A stretch of DNA of 33,497 nucleotides from Entamoeba invadens IP1 (Eukaryota > Evosea > Mastigamoebida > Endamoebidae), in assembly GCF_000330505.1 (NCBI RefSeq), contig NW_004443761.1, forward strand, positions 9,238-42,734. The letters are read 5' to 3'. Of the stretch, positions 17,120 to 27,836 are shown in pieces. A program made the position numbers and the translations under genes. The notes beneath the pieces were generated by a model. The model saw only the letters and a program-made list of their open reading frames with translations. It did no database searches and had not been told where the DNA came from. The stretch's first letter is position 1, and every line of letters starts with the position of its first letter.

Positions 17120-17850
17120 CGATATGTTACTAATAATTGATGTTGGGTATATTTAAGTTCTTATGTATATTGTTTTGAAATAAATTAATAGACTCAATAG
17201 AATTCGATTAATAACGTAAAAGTTTTAATAACATTTTTAATACAAATATATTGTATATTGTTTTAGATATTTCATAACACAAGTCATTCTTTATTTGAAT
17301 TTTTATCAAGATAATTAAAATATATCTGCTGTTACATTTTGTTCACACTAAAAGTTTTAAACAATTGTATGATCAAGAATTCTCCATTTTTATTATCAAT
17401 AAAATAAAGAAAATACTCGACAAATGATATTACAGTTTGGTCGCTCCACTTTATGTAAAATTTTGCTTTATGCTGTACTTTTGTAGTTGACTTTTAATTA
17501 AAATATAATCATATAGTTTAATTATTTCAAACCAAAAACACCGAAATTTAATAATTTTATTTATTTAAATGGTTGAAATTAATTAATATTTTTGAATTAA
17601 TTTTTTGCAACAAGTCAAATAATATTATTGTAATATGGTTTTTTGATTTGTTGCCACAAATTTTAAAGAAAAAATTCAAAAATGATTTAAATTCTTTGTT
17701 ATTAAACTTAAATTTTAATAATAAACTAACAAAATATTAAAAAAATAACTAATGTATAAAATTATTAAAATTATTTAATAATTCTATTAATTATTTAAAT
17801 TATTAGAATTGTAATAACTGGTGATTATGATTAGAAAATCTATCAATTAT
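17120..17850. other. AT-rich spacer
   Basis: No gene. One less AT-rich patch at 17425-17460 (TTACAGTTTGGTCGCTCCAC) looks like the terminus of a transposon, but no partner copy is found in the window. Confidence 0.45.
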
Positions 17851-17852
17851 TA

Positions 17853-18056
17853 CAGATGTGGGACTAAAGTTTCGACGAGTACCAAGGTTTCGACTTATTA
17901 TTTAAATACTATTTAAATAGTAATTAACGAGTTTCTATATTTATTTTAAAAAATAGTCCAAATATAACTTTTCAAATTTAGTTTTAATAATGGTATAAAT
18001 ATTATTAATTATTAGTCGAAACCATGGTCCTGGTCGAAACCTTAGTACCACGTCTG
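17853..18056. mobile_element. Mariner-like MITE, 204 bp, flanked by TA
   Basis: About 47-bp imperfect terminal inverted repeats: the left starts CAGATGTGGGACTAAAGTTT and the right (reverse) starts CAGACGTGGTACTAAGGTTT. Each arm contains two TTTCGAC-type motifs. TA dinucleotides at 17851-17852 and 18057-18058 are the expected Tc1/mariner target duplication. The AT-rich core is too short for a transposase. It lies about 360 bases upstream of the large kinase gene. Confidence 0.87.
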
Positions 18057-18415
18057 TATATGATATTTAAAATAGTTTATTTGTTGCAAACCAAAGTGTA
18101 AATCCACAAGCAGAGTTAATCCAATTAATCATTTTACTACAAATTATTATACAAAGAATTAAATTATATTGTTTTTCTTTTAGATGTGGTGAACTACTTT
18201 TAGAGTTTAAAGCATTATTTTCTTTCAAAAAATTCATTATTTATTTTTTTGGTTTAACTTTTATACAAAAAATAACTATATAAAAAATATTATTCGTTGA
18301 AATTACTTAACATGTAAAACAAACATTTTTAATGGTCGTATTAATTAAAAATTTAGACATTTAAATTGGTGTTAAACATTACTAAAAACCTAAAACTCAC
18401 TTCATATATTTGAGA
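18057..18415. other. Upstream region of the large kinase gene
   Basis: AT-rich, no ORF. It ends with CACTTCATATATTTGAGA before ATG 18416. No clear TATA-like element. Confidence 0.4.
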
Positions 18416-21400
18416 ATGTGTTGTTATTTGGACAGTAAATTTCATTTTTCATTTATCACTCTTTGTTGCCTTTTTTCATACGCTGTTTCACAAACACAAT
18501 GCGAACCAGGTTATTTCCCTTCCAACTTTTTATGTATAAAATGTCCAGCTGGAACTTATAAAAACGAAATTGGCAACAGCACTTGCACACAATGTGAAGC
18601 GGGGACTTATTCAAATGAAGGTGCACAAACATGTACATCATGTTCTGGTGGAACTTACTCTCCTCAAAATTCGGCATTTTGTTTGACGTGTCCAGCTGGG
18701 ACATTTTCAAAAGAAAAATATGAGAAATGTACCGAATGCAATGCGGGCTATTATTCAACGGCAGGTTTATCTGAATGTCTTGGTTGTTTAGCGGGTTTTT
18801 ATTCATTAAAAAATGCGTCGAGTTGTACACCTTGTAGTGCCGGTTATTACTCAGATCTCTATTCTTCAAGTTGTTCCGAGTGTGCAGGTGGAAAATATTC
18901 AACTGAAGGTTCCTCGACTTGTCTTTCGTGTTCACCGGGTACATATTCCTCCAAAGGGGCTGCTTTTTGCTTGAATTGTTCGGCTGGGTATTATTCAACT
19001 CAAGGAGCTACCAGTTGTCCAACATGTGAAGGTGGTTATTACTCCAAAGAGGGGAGTTCTTCATGTACCAAATGTCCTGGTGGGTATTATTCCTTAAAAA
19101 CTTCATCTAATTGCACCATATGTCCAGCTGGAACATATTCTAACACCGGAAGTACATCATGTAGTGATTGTGAAGGAGGAACATATTCAAATGAAGGATC
19201 AAGCACTTGTACTAATTGTGCACGTGGGTATTATTCATTACAAAAAGCGTCTGTTTGTACAATTTGCCGAGCTGGTACTTATTCAAATGAAAGATCAACA
19301 ATGTGTTCTTTATGCTCAGCAGGGTACACATCCCTTCAAGGGTCATATCAATGTGAAGCATGTCCCGCTGGATCTTATTCCAAATCTGGAGATCCAACGT
19401 GTTCATTGTGTCCGGGTGGTACATTTTCAAACTCTGCAACATCTTCAAGTTGTTCAAGTTGTTCCGCCGGGATGTATTCAAATGAAGGTTCAACCAAATG
19501 CAGTACATGTGGTGTAGGAACTTATTCACTTCAAAAAGCGTCGTATTGTATTGAATGTCCTGGTGGCACTTATAATGGCAATACCGGAAATTCATTGTGT
19601 TCTGTTTGTTCAGCTGGGACGTATTCACTTCCAAAGAGTTCTTCTTGTACATCATGTTCTGAGGGGTATTATTCGCTGCAGAATTCTTCGAGTTGCACTA
19701 AATGTGTGAATGAAGACTGTCTAGTTTGTAACATTTATAATGGAGAGTGTAGTCGATGTTCAGCAGGTCGTTATTTGTTATCTAAACAGTGTATGAAATG
19801 TGAGGCGGGTTATTATTCCAATGAAAATAGTAATTGGTGTTCTAAGTGTCCATTAGGAACATATTCAAATGAAGGTTCTTCAACTTGTATTTCATGTATC
19901 AGTTCATGCAAAACATGTAATGAAAAAGGTGGAAATTGTACTTCTTGTAAAACAGGAAGTGTATTATTCGAAGGAAAATGTGTACTTTGTTCTCCTGGGT
20001 ATTATTCAAATGAAGAGAACTTAACAGAGTGCAAAGAATGTCCTTCATTATATTACACATCTATTAATGGAAGTATTTCTTGTACTTCTTGTGATAGTTC
20101 ATGTAAAAGTTGTGACAAAACAAATGGAAATTGTACATCATGTGATAATGGTAGTGTTATAGATAATGGGAAGTGTTCTGTATGTCCTTCTGGTACTTAT
20201 TCACTTAATAATAAATGCGAAAAATGCCCAACAGGGACTTTTTCAGTAAAGAAATCGAATGAATGTTTGGAATGCAATGATTTTACTTACGCCAATCAAA
20301 CTGGATCATCTATTTGTCTAAATTGTGACTCAAATTGTAAAGAAAAATGTGATAGAAACACTGGGAAATGTCGTTGTATAGATGGTTATATATTAACAGG
20401 AACAATTTGCCACCCATGTGGAGCTGGGTACCAAGCAAATCAAACATCAGAGAAGTGTGAAGTATGTCCAGCGGGGAAGTACTCTTCATTCGCCTCTTCA
20501 ACATGTAAATCGTGTTTACCAAACTCTTTTTCGTATGAAAAGTCGTCAACATGTACATCATGTGATTCAAAATGCAATGGCTGTAATTCTACGAATGGTA
20601 ATTGCACTTCATGTTATCCAGGGTATGGACTTCTCAATGGAAAGTGCGAAATGTGTAAAGTTGGGACACAAGAAATCAATTTTAAATGTGAACCATGTGA
20701 AGAAATGGGGTATCAAAATGAGAGTGGAAAAACGTTTTGTATTGCCTGTAATATCAACTGCAACAGTTGTAATGCGACAAATGGAATGTGTTTGACGTGT
20801 AAAGTTGGATATGGTCTTAACAATGGAATATGTTCTAAATGCGAAAACAAGACATATTCAGTGGGAGGTGTTTCACCATGTCTTAATTGTCCAATAGAAT
20901 GTACATATTGTTTATACACCAGTGGAGAGTGTTCATCGTGTGAGGCTGGCAAAACAAATGTGAATGGGGAATGTGTGCCATGTTCTTCAAATGGTAATTG
21001 TTTGTTGTGTTCTTCTGGGTTGAACCGAAGTGAAAGAATATGTAATCAATGTGAACTCAATTACTTCTTGAATGGAAATGAGTGTCTTGAATGTAGTCAA
21101 ATTCATAATAATTGTGAAAAGTGTTCACAAACACAAAAAGAGTGTTTCAGTTGTACAGGAAATTATATTCCATCGAGTGAAGGGTGTACCGAGTGTCAAA
21201 ATGGGACGATAAAAGATGAGAAAAACACATGTATAAATTGCTATGAAATAATTCAACAATGTCAACAGTGTGAAATTGTGGGTAATCTTCGGAAGTGTTT
21301 AAAATGCTTTGCGCCATATTATTTGTCAAGTGATGGTCTTTTATGTATATTAGCGTATAGTGCCACAACTCATTACAACAACACTCTTCAAACCAAAGAA

Positions 21401-24319
21401 ATGAACATGAAAGGATGTCTATTTCAAGTAAATGATGAGTGTATTGTATGTGACAATTCGTATATATTAGTTAATCATAAATGCTTGGATAAAGAAGATG
21501 AAACAAAGTGTTCAAAATATTCACAAAAGACGTGTGATCAATGTGAATCAAATGTCATATCTTCAAACGGATTTTGTAATATAGAAGAAATGTGTCAATA
21601 TCAAATGAATTATTTAAATGGAAGTAATACATGTTTTACTTATAAAAATGAATCAATAAATGGTCAAATAAACAACTGCAAAATAACACACAACGACTTT
21701 TGTTATAGTGCAAAAGACACGTATTTTGTTGATCAAAAAGGATTAATTGAAAGTTGTGATATATCTTCAGCGCTGTGTCAATTAACAATAGAAACAGTAC
21801 ATGCTATTACATGTAAAGATAATTTTATTTTGACAGACAACAATGTGTGTATTCAAGATACTAATTGTATTGCAATTGAAAGTTATAACTGTATTCATTG
21901 CTCTTCAAACAAACACTTGGAATATGGAAAATGCGAAGAAAACATCGAATATTGTCAAATTCAAAATAAAGAGTTTTGTATGAAGTGCATTTCAGAGATA
22001 ACTGATGGAGAGAGATGTATTTCGATGGACGATTTGAATTGTCTGGTTTTTGATATTTATTGTAGAAAATGCGAAGAAAAGTTGTATAAAGATGTTGATG
22101 GGTGTCAAGACGCTCAAGAGAATTATCCCAACTGTATTTATGTAGATGTGGTAAATGAAAGTTGTTTTGAATGTGAAGACAATTATTATTTAGAAAATAA
22201 AAAGTGCAATTTTCAAATTAATTTTTCTAATCAAACAGTTATTAGTGATTTAATAAACACCAATCAATCAAATGTAATGAACAACAAACTTTTGGAAGTA
22301 TCAAAATGTGAAGAAACAAGTTCAAAAGGATGTCAAAGGTGTATCAACGGGTATTATTATTCAAAAGGCGAGTGTTTAAAGTGTGAATACCCATGCATTC
22401 ACTGTTATAATAAGACATATTGTACACAATGTGATAAATACTCATACATTTCAGGTAAGGGGAAATGCACTGCATTTAATGATATAGCTCAATTGTGTGA
22501 TTTAATGAACTCCGATTATAGCGGATGTGTTAATTGCAAAGAAGGATACATGCGATCTCCAGATGGGAAGACGTGTGAAGTATGTGACACTTCCTGTTTG
22601 ACTTGTTCTAACAATGGAAATTGCATAAAGTGTAATACAAGTTATTACAGAACACCACAAAATATCACTAAATATTGTAATCTACAAAGTGAGTTACTTT
22701 ATTGTGTAAATACAACAGTAGATGGGTGTGTGGCATGTGACAATGGTTATTATATTAAAGACAACACCTGTGAAAAATGTGACAACAAATGCATTGAATG
22801 TACTTCACTTGATATTTGTTCTCAGTGTACCACCAATTATGTCTTGTTGAATAACTTTTGTTTTGATTATTCTGTCATTCCGAACTGCATATCATCATCA
22901 AATAATACATGTTCGAAATGTGCAGATGGATATTCGTTAAGTGCAGATAATATGTCGTGCGACAAAGTGTTTAAATATGGGACGTATATTATTCTACCAT
23001 TTTCCATTGTCATATTAATAATACTTCTCGTTGTGACTCTCATAACAATCACCACAATATTAATACATAAACGAAATAGAAAAATTAAGATGGACAAAAT
23101 CTGCATTTTTGAAATGAAACGATCGAATATTGAGATGAAAGTGTTGTCTGGTGATGTCATGGTGAATCTGAAATCTCTCAGTTTTAACGACGAGGAAGAA
23201 CTCCTTGCAGTTGATAAAGAAAGTCGGTCACTGTTATGTGTTGGTAACAATTCCAAAAGTAACATGAAAGTTCAAATCACAACAAAATCAAATTGCGAGA
23301 AGTACAACATCAGAACAGAGCCAAATTTAGTCACATTAAAGTCTGGATATGCGTGCGAATTTGAGGTGTTTATAACTCCCCATTGCACAATGAGTTTGTG
23401 TGATCAAATTGTGATCATTTCGCTGCAATTAAAGAGTGGAAAGACCTCAACGGATAATTTTATGATAACTTGTATAACAGAAAATAGCAGTAAATTGGAT
23501 TATGACGAAATTAATGAAGAGAAACAAATTGGGAGAGGGACGTTTGGTGTTGTTTACAAAGGGACATACAAAGGACACGATGTAGCTATCAAAAAATTGA
23601 AACAGATAAATAACAGGAGTCAAATACAACAAGAAGAATTTACAAAGGAAGTTGAGATGTTAGACAAATTTAGATGCGAGTATATCATTCACTTTTATGG
23701 CGCTGTTTTCATACCAAATCACTTATTAATGGTCACAGAATTTGCGCGATTTGGGTCGATTAATGATGTAATGAAACATAAAAAGAGTGAAGAAGTTGAC
23801 ATGAAAATGCGAGTTAAAATGATGATTGACGCTGCAAAGGGAATTTCTTATTTGCATGAAAATGGGATCTTACACAGAGACATCAAGCCAGACAATTTTC
23901 TTGTGTTTTCATTGGATTTGAATGATTATGTGAACGCAAAATTGGCTGACTTTGGGTCAAGTAGAAATATTAATATTTTAATGACTAATATGACGTTCAC
24001 TAATGGTGTTGGAACACCAATTTATATGGCGCCTGAAGTATTAAATAAAGAGCACTACAAGAAACCAGCAGATGTATATTCATTTGCAGTCACGATGTAC
24101 GAAGTGTTTGGATGGCAAGATCCATATTCATTGAAACGGTTTAAATATCCATGGACAATTGCAGATTTTGTGACAAGTGGAAATCGGCTTGAAAATATTA
24201 AAGATATACCAAACGATTTATATTTGATAATCAATGAATGTTGGGAACAAGAAAAGAACAAACGGATGACTATAAATGAAGCATTAAAGAAATTACAACT
24301 CTTTTATGATACAGAATAA
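18416..24319 (+). CDS. TMK-type receptor protein kinase with Ephrin-receptor-like repeats (1967 aa)
   Basis: ATG 18416 chosen because it begins a signal peptide (FSFITLCCLFSYAVSQ); the frame upstream has only TTG. About residues 30-480 are tandem 16-residue Cys repeats of the form CxxCxxGTYSNEGSSxCT (GCC2/GCC3, Ephrin-receptor-like). About 480-1515 are furin-like CxxC repeats with many N-x-S/T sites. The membrane segment is near 1523-1551. About 1590-1690 form an MSP-like domain. The kinase shows GRGTFG near 1706, Lys1726 (VAIKKL), HRDIKPDN at 1820, DFG at 1845 and GTPIYMAPE. The catalytic set is complete. TMKs in Entamoeba are implicated in surface sensing, phagocytosis and proliferation. 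Closest relative here is the kinase at 1-4295, which has a different outer domain. Confidence 0.95.
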   Translation: MCCYLDSKFHFSFITLCCLFSYAVSQTQCEPGYFPSNFLCIKCPAGTYKNEIGNSTCTQCEAGTYSNEGAQTCTSCSGGTYSPQNSAFCLTCPAGTFSKEKYEKCTECNAGYYSTAGLSECLGCLAGFYSLKNASSCTPCSAGYYSDLYSSSCSECAGGKYSTEGSSTCLSCSPGTYSSKGAAFCLNCSAGYYSTQGATSCPTCEGGYYSKEGSSSCTKCPGGYYSLKTSSNCTICPAGTYSNTGSTSCSDCEGGTYSNEGSSTCTNCARGYYSLQKASVCTICRAGTYSNERSTMCSLCSAGYTSLQGSYQCEACPAGSYSKSGDPTCSLCPGGTFSNSATSSSCSSCSAGMYSNEGSTKCSTCGVGTYSLQKASYCIECPGGTYNGNTGNSLCSVCSAGTYSLPKSSSCTSCSEGYYSLQNSSSCTKCVNEDCLVCNIYNGECSRCSAGRYLLSKQCMKCEAGYYSNENSNWCSKCPLGTYSNEGSSTCISCISSCKTCNEKGGNCTSCKTGSVLFEGKCVLCSPGYYSNEENLTECKECPSLYYTSINGSISCTSCDSSCKSCDKTNGNCTSCDNGSVIDNGKCSVCPSGTYSLNNKCEKCPTGTFSVKKSNECLECNDFTYANQTGSSICLNCDSNCKEKCDRNTGKCRCIDGYILTGTICHPCGAGYQANQTSEKCEVCPAGKYSSFASSTCKSCLPNSFSYEKSSTCTSCDSKCNGCNSTNGNCTSCYPGYGLLNGKCEMCKVGTQEINFKCEPCEEMGYQNESGKTFCIACNINCNSCNATNGMCLTCKVGYGLNNGICSKCENKTYSVGGVSPCLNCPIECTYCLYTSGECSSCEAGKTNVNGECVPCSSNGNCLLCSSGLNRSERICNQCELNYFLNGNECLECSQIHNNCEKCSQTQKECFSCTGNYIPSSEGCTECQNGTIKDEKNTCINCYEIIQQCQQCEIVGNLRKCLKCFAPYYLSSDGLLCILAYSATTHYNNTLQTKEMNMKGCLFQVNDECIVCDNSYILVNHKCLDKEDETKCSKYSQKTCDQCESNVISSNGFCNIEEMCQYQMNYLNGSNTCFTYKNESINGQINNCKITHNDFCYSAKDTYFVDQKGLIESCDISSALCQLTIETVHAITCKDNFILTDNNVCIQDTNCIAIESYNCIHCSSNKHLEYGKCEENIEYCQIQNKEFCMKCISEITDGERCISMDDLNCLVFDIYCRKCEEKLYKDVDGCQDAQENYPNCIYVDVVNESCFECEDNYYLENKKCNFQINFSNQTVISDLINTNQSNVMNNKLLEVSKCEETSSKGCQRCINGYYYSKGECLKCEYPCIHCYNKTYCTQCDKYSYISGKGKCTAFNDIAQLCDLMNSDYSGCVNCKEGYMRSPDGKTCEVCDTSCLTCSNNGNCIKCNTSYYRTPQNITKYCNLQSELLYCVNTTVDGCVACDNGYYIKDNTCEKCDNKCIECTSLDICSQCTTNYVLLNNFCFDYSVIPNCISSSNNTCSKCADGYSLSADNMSCDKVFKYGTYIILPFSIVILIILLVVTLITITTILIHKRNRKIKMDKICIFEMKRSNIEMKVLSGDVMVNLKSLSFNDEEELLAVDKESRSLLCVGNNSKSNMKVQITTKSNCEKYNIRTEPNLVTLKSGYACEFEVFITPHCTMSLCDQIVIISLQLKSGKTSTDNFMITCITENSSKLDYDEINEEKQIGRGTFGVVYKGTYKGHDVAIKKLKQINNRSQIQQEEFTKEVEMLDKFRCEYIIHFYGAVFIPNHLLMVTEFARFGSINDVMKHKKSEEVDMKMRVKMMIDAAKGISYLHENGILHRDIKPDNFLVFSLDLNDYVNAKLADFGSSRNINILMTNMTFTNGVGTPIYMAPEVLNKEHYKKPADVYSFAVTMYEVFGWQDPYSLKRFKYPWTIADFVTSGNRLENIKDIPNDLYLIINECWEQEKNKRMTINEALKKLQLFYDTE

Positions 24320-24628
24320 TATTTGATGTATTATGTTTTGTTGTTTTAATGTTTTAATATATTATATGTTATTTAAATTATGAGAATATGTTATAATTGT
24401 TTTAAAAAGTTTTGAGCAAAAAGTGTCCAATTGTGAGTTTATGTAAATTTCTGTCAAATGGACAAAGTTTTGAATCTGACAACATTTTAGACAGACATTA
24501 TAATTAAAACACATCACTATTTTTGTTTAAAAACCCACAAATAGACACAATTCAGAAAATCAAAAACTCTAGTGGAGTAGAATTCAAATTTAAATAAACA
24601 ACAATTATTAAATAAAAGAAATAAAATA
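24320..24628. other. Convergent intergenic region
   Basis: 3' flanks of the kinase (+) and the LRR gene (-). AT-rich, no feature beyond TTGTTTTAATG-type sequence after the kinase stop, which resembles the context after the stop at 4295 (TTGTTTTAATGTTGTTTTA) and may belong to the 3'-processing signal. Confidence 0.4.
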
Positions 24629-25903
24629 TCATTTGAAGACGACACTTTTGCACTTTTCAAAACACTCCTCTTCTAATATTATATTATGATTTGGTAGTAT
24701 AATTTCAAGTGATGTACACCAACTAAAACAATAATCTTTAATCACAGTGACGCTTTTTGGTATTTTAATGTGCTTCATCTTTTCACATCCATAAAATGCA
24801 CTTGAACCGAAGATACTAATACATTCTGGGATGTCAACACTTTCTAATAGTTCACAATTACAGAAACACATCTCTGGAATTTCTGTCAATTTTAATGGCA
24901 GTGTTATTGTCTTCAAAGCAACGCAATTAAAGAAACACATGGAGTATATAGCCGTAACACTATTTGGTAAATGAATATCAACAATTGAACTGCATTCCTC
25001 AAAACATCCATTTTTTATTATACTCACCTTTCCACTCAAAGAAAAAGAAGTTAAATTGGTGCAAAAATGAAACACGTCATTACAAAAACAAGATTCACAG
25101 TTGGGTATAATAAGCGACTTCAGTGATTCACAATGAGAAAAGCAGTTTTTTTCAAAAATCTTGACTTGAGACGGAAATGTCACATGTTGGAGATTTGTAC
25201 AACAACTGAATAACCCACTTTTTAATACCACCAAGGACTCCGGAAGACTAATAGAACTCAATTGACTGCAATAGCCAAAACAGTGCGTACCCATGAATGT
25301 GACTGTCTGTGGAAGATCAATTGATTTCAATGCTATACACCTCTCAAAACAATGGGCACCAATTTCTTTGATAAAGTGAGAAAGTGTCAGTGATGTTAAA
25401 TTGGAACAGTTTTGAAAGCTGGAAATACCAAGGGAGGTGATTGAATCGAGGAGTTTAAAAATAGAAAAAGACGAAGAAGTGTAACTTTCTTTACCTATGC
25501 TCTTAATATGAGTTGGGAAGGACTCTCCATATCTTGTAACATCGTCTTTTGTGTACATGATATTTTTAAATATCAAATTGGTGTTTTCATGTGTTTTCGA
25601 AAAATAATAAGTCACTTGAAACCACACGTTGATCCGATAAAATTCGACCTTTTCTTTTAATAACACCCTCTTGTTGGGTAAAAAATGATTTTCATAAGTC
25701 TCATCTTCTTTATTCCAAAGGTTAAGAGTCTCTATATTTGGAAAGTACTTTATTGTCGTCTTATTTATTGGAATCGGGTTGAAATGATACTTCGCCATGG
25801 TGTCTTGATACTTTTTGCAAACAAATTCTAAGTTAATGAAGTCTTCGAGTGTTGTGAAGTACTGGGACACTACCATTATGTGAAATCCATCTATTTGTTT
25901 CAT
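24629..25903 (-). CDS. BspA-type leucine-rich-repeat protein (424 aa)
   Basis: ATG 25903 (MKQIDGFHIMVVSQYFTTLE). Residues 1-130 are the conserved family head (SQYFTTLEDFINLEFVCKKY, HFNPIPINKTTIKYFPNIET). About 135-424 hold some twelve LRR_5 repeats of 23 residues with the phrase (L/I)xxIxLPxSVxxIxxxCFxxCxxL. Size and layout are typical of the family, without the acidic linker seen in the 877-aa paralogue. No signal peptide or anchor. Probably a protein-interaction scaffold; some members are exposed on the surface by an unknown route. Confidence 0.93.
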   Translation of the reverse strand: MKQIDGFHIMVVSQYFTTLEDFINLEFVCKKYQDTMAKYHFNPIPINKTTIKYFPNIETLNLWNKEDETYENHFLPNKRVLLKEKVEFYRINVWFQVTYYFSKTHENTNLIFKNIMYTKDDVTRYGESFPTHIKSIGKESYTSSSFSIFKLLDSITSLGISSFQNCSNLTSLTLSHFIKEIGAHCFERCIALKSIDLPQTVTFMGTHCFGYCSQLSSISLPESLVVLKSGLFSCCTNLQHVTFPSQVKIFEKNCFSHCESLKSLIIPNCESCFCNDVFHFCTNLTSFSLSGKVSIIKNGCFEECSSIVDIHLPNSVTAIYSMCFFNCVALKTITLPLKLTEIPEMCFCNCELLESVDIPECISIFGSSAFYGCEKMKHIKIPKSVTVIKDYCFSWCTSLEIILPNHNIILEEECFEKCKSVVFK

Positions 25904-26114
25904 TCAATTAGTTATTTAGTTAATAACTAATAAAATCAAATTTAAAATGTTTTTTTTAGTTATTTTATAATGACATTTATGATGATAATAATAATAATAA
26001 TAATTTATAATAATATTATTATTATTATTTTAATAATTATGATAATTATAATAATAATATTTATAATATTTATAATAATAATAATTAGTATAACCAATAT
26101 TATTAACTTTTGTT
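25904..26114. repeat. TAA/ATT low-complexity tract
   Basis: 25977-26090 is nearly pure (ATA/TAA/TTA)n with local inverted symmetry. It separates the LRR gene from the Cys-rich gene. Likely simple-sequence DNA. Confidence 0.8.
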
Positions 26115-27836
26115 TTAAAGCAAAAAAGCCCAAATAAAAAGCAAAACAATAGTCACCCAAAGCGTTTCAGAAGCGTTTTCATGATTGTCTGCATTATTAT
26201 CATCTTCTCCAATTTTCTTACATTCGTTGTTGTCATTCAGTATATACCCACTTTCACATAAATAACACTCTTTGTTTGTTTTACAAGTAGAACAAAAAGG
26301 CACATTACAAATGTATATATAACAACCTGTTTCATTATTAGGGTAATACCCATCGGTGCAATTATCACATATTTCATTCTTCTCGTTTGTCGTTATATTT
26401 ATCTCATCATGACACAGAGAACATTTTCTATGAACTGAACAATAAGAACACGTGTGCTCATCAACTTTCTTCCCTTTATTACAATCTTCACAACCGTTTA
26501 GAAGAGAAATAACTCTATTACCTTTACATTGTAGACAGTCCAATCCATAATATGTTTTGTTGCATCTAACACAATTATCAATTTCATCTTCACAAACATT
26601 TGGTGTTGTATCACAGTACTTATTGTCAATTATTTTTCCAGCAGAGCAATCAATACATTTTGTTCCATTAATTTCAATGTAATATCCTTTGTCACATTTA
26701 ATGCAATACTCTTCCCCATTTTCATTTACTTCACAGCCAACACAATTGTTAACGGGGTCACATTCTCCACAATATGATATTGAGTACACTCCATTGTTTT
26801 CTGTATATCTTTTTCCTATATTACAATTTGAGCAGGTCAAATCGGTTTTATTCAAATAGTAAGAGTCGTAACAATGAGTGCATATTATACTCTCATTTTC
26901 CGATCTGCAACCGACACAATTAGATATTATCGTGTTGCAATAATAATACGAATATTCACACTGATTGTTGTTAAAATATCCCTTGGAACAATCATTACAA
27001 CGATGGTCACTTGGGTCCATATAATAATTCTCTTCACATTTGTCACAAATTTGTGTACCCCAAGAATTTGTTGAGCACCCATTACAGTGATAATTAGGAT
27101 CACAAGTTCCACAAACGTAATATTTAATATAATTAGATGTATAAAAATATTTAAAATCAGTAGGTCCATCACATGGACCACATGTATTATTTTGAAGAAG
27201 ATATAATGAAGTATTGCAACGGAGACACTCATTGTTTCCTGTTGAATTTTGTTCACAAAACACGCAATTGTCTATTTCACACGAAGAAATGTTATGATCA
27301 CAATAATTACCAAATAACTTTCCTTCTTCACATGTTTCACATTGATGGGTATCTACATTCACAAATTTGTCAACAAGGTTCGAGTCATCACAATATGTAC
27401 ACCCAACGTCAGAAATGGATTCAATATATTCACACTCAACACAACCCGTCAACGAACATTTATTACACGTGTTGTTGTATAAATAATATCCACTTTCACA
27501 ACTTGTACATAACATTGTTTTGTCATTATTTGAATATTCACAAGTATCGCATTGATTACCACATGATACACAGACATTTGATTCAGTAAAATTAAATTTG
27601 GTGTTGCAAGTAATACACTTAAGTTCATTACAATATGAACAGTTACTAGGACAAGCAATACAGTTGTTTGGTTCATTGTTTAAATCGAGATAAAACCCTT
27701 CTATACAATCAACACAATTATCTAGTTTGCTTGCATCAATTGAACAAGCAACACAGTTGATATCTTCATCAGAATTTCCACACTTTAATGAATTTGCACT
27801 AACAACTAATGTTATTATGACAACAAAATTTAACAT
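26115..27836 (-). CDS. CXXC-repeat surface protein, probably GPI-anchored (573 aa)
   Basis: ATG 27836 begins a signal peptide (LNFVVIITLVVSANS). The body is furin-like CxxC repeats (CxxCxxGYYLxxxxxxCxxC) with more than twenty N-x-S/T sites, close in style to the outer parts of the two TMKs. The C-terminus is an acidic/Asn spacer (GEDDNNADNHENAS) followed by a final hydrophobic tail (LWVTIVLLFIWAFLL) with no basic residues after it. This is the signature of a GPI-anchor signal rather than a kinase receptor. It likely sits on the cell surface; partner unknown. A plain C-terminal membrane tail is the alternative. Confidence 0.88.
   Translation of the reverse strand: MLNFVVIITLVVSANSLKCGNSDEDINCVACSIDASKLDNCVDCIEGFYLDLNNEPNNCIACPSNCSYCNELKCITCNTKFNFTESNVCVSCGNQCDTCEYSNNDKTMLCTSCESGYYLYNNTCNKCSLTGCVECEYIESISDVGCTYCDDSNLVDKFVNVDTHQCETCEEGKLFGNYCDHNISSCEIDNCVFCEQNSTGNNECLRCNTSLYLLQNNTCGPCDGPTDFKYFYTSNYIKYYVCGTCDPNYHCNGCSTNSWGTQICDKCEENYYMDPSDHRCNDCSKGYFNNNQCEYSYYYCNTIISNCVGCRSENESIICTHCYDSYYLNKTDLTCSNCNIGKRYTENNGVYSISYCGECDPVNNCVGCEVNENGEEYCIKCDKGYYIEINGTKCIDCSAGKIIDNKYCDTTPNVCEDEIDNCVRCNKTYYGLDCLQCKGNRVISLLNGCEDCNKGKKVDEHTCSYCSVHRKCSLCHDEINITTNEKNEICDNCTDGYYPNNETGCYIYICNVPFCSTCKTNKECYLCESGYILNDNNECKKIGEDDNNADNHENASETLWVTIVLLFIWAFLL

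Noticed and set aside
17425..17460. Possible transposon terminus (TTACAGTTTGGTCGCTCCAC)
   Set aside because: Looks like a mariner-type end, but no inverted or direct partner is found in the window.
18456..21368. Several His/Asn-rich reverse ORFs inside the large kinase gene
   Set aside because: They follow the Cys-repeat periodicity on the opposite strand, and the + strand protein is clearly the coding one.
25977..26090. AT palindromes that could pass for a CRISPR or hairpin array
   Set aside because: Simple TAA/TTA repeats without spacers or conserved units.
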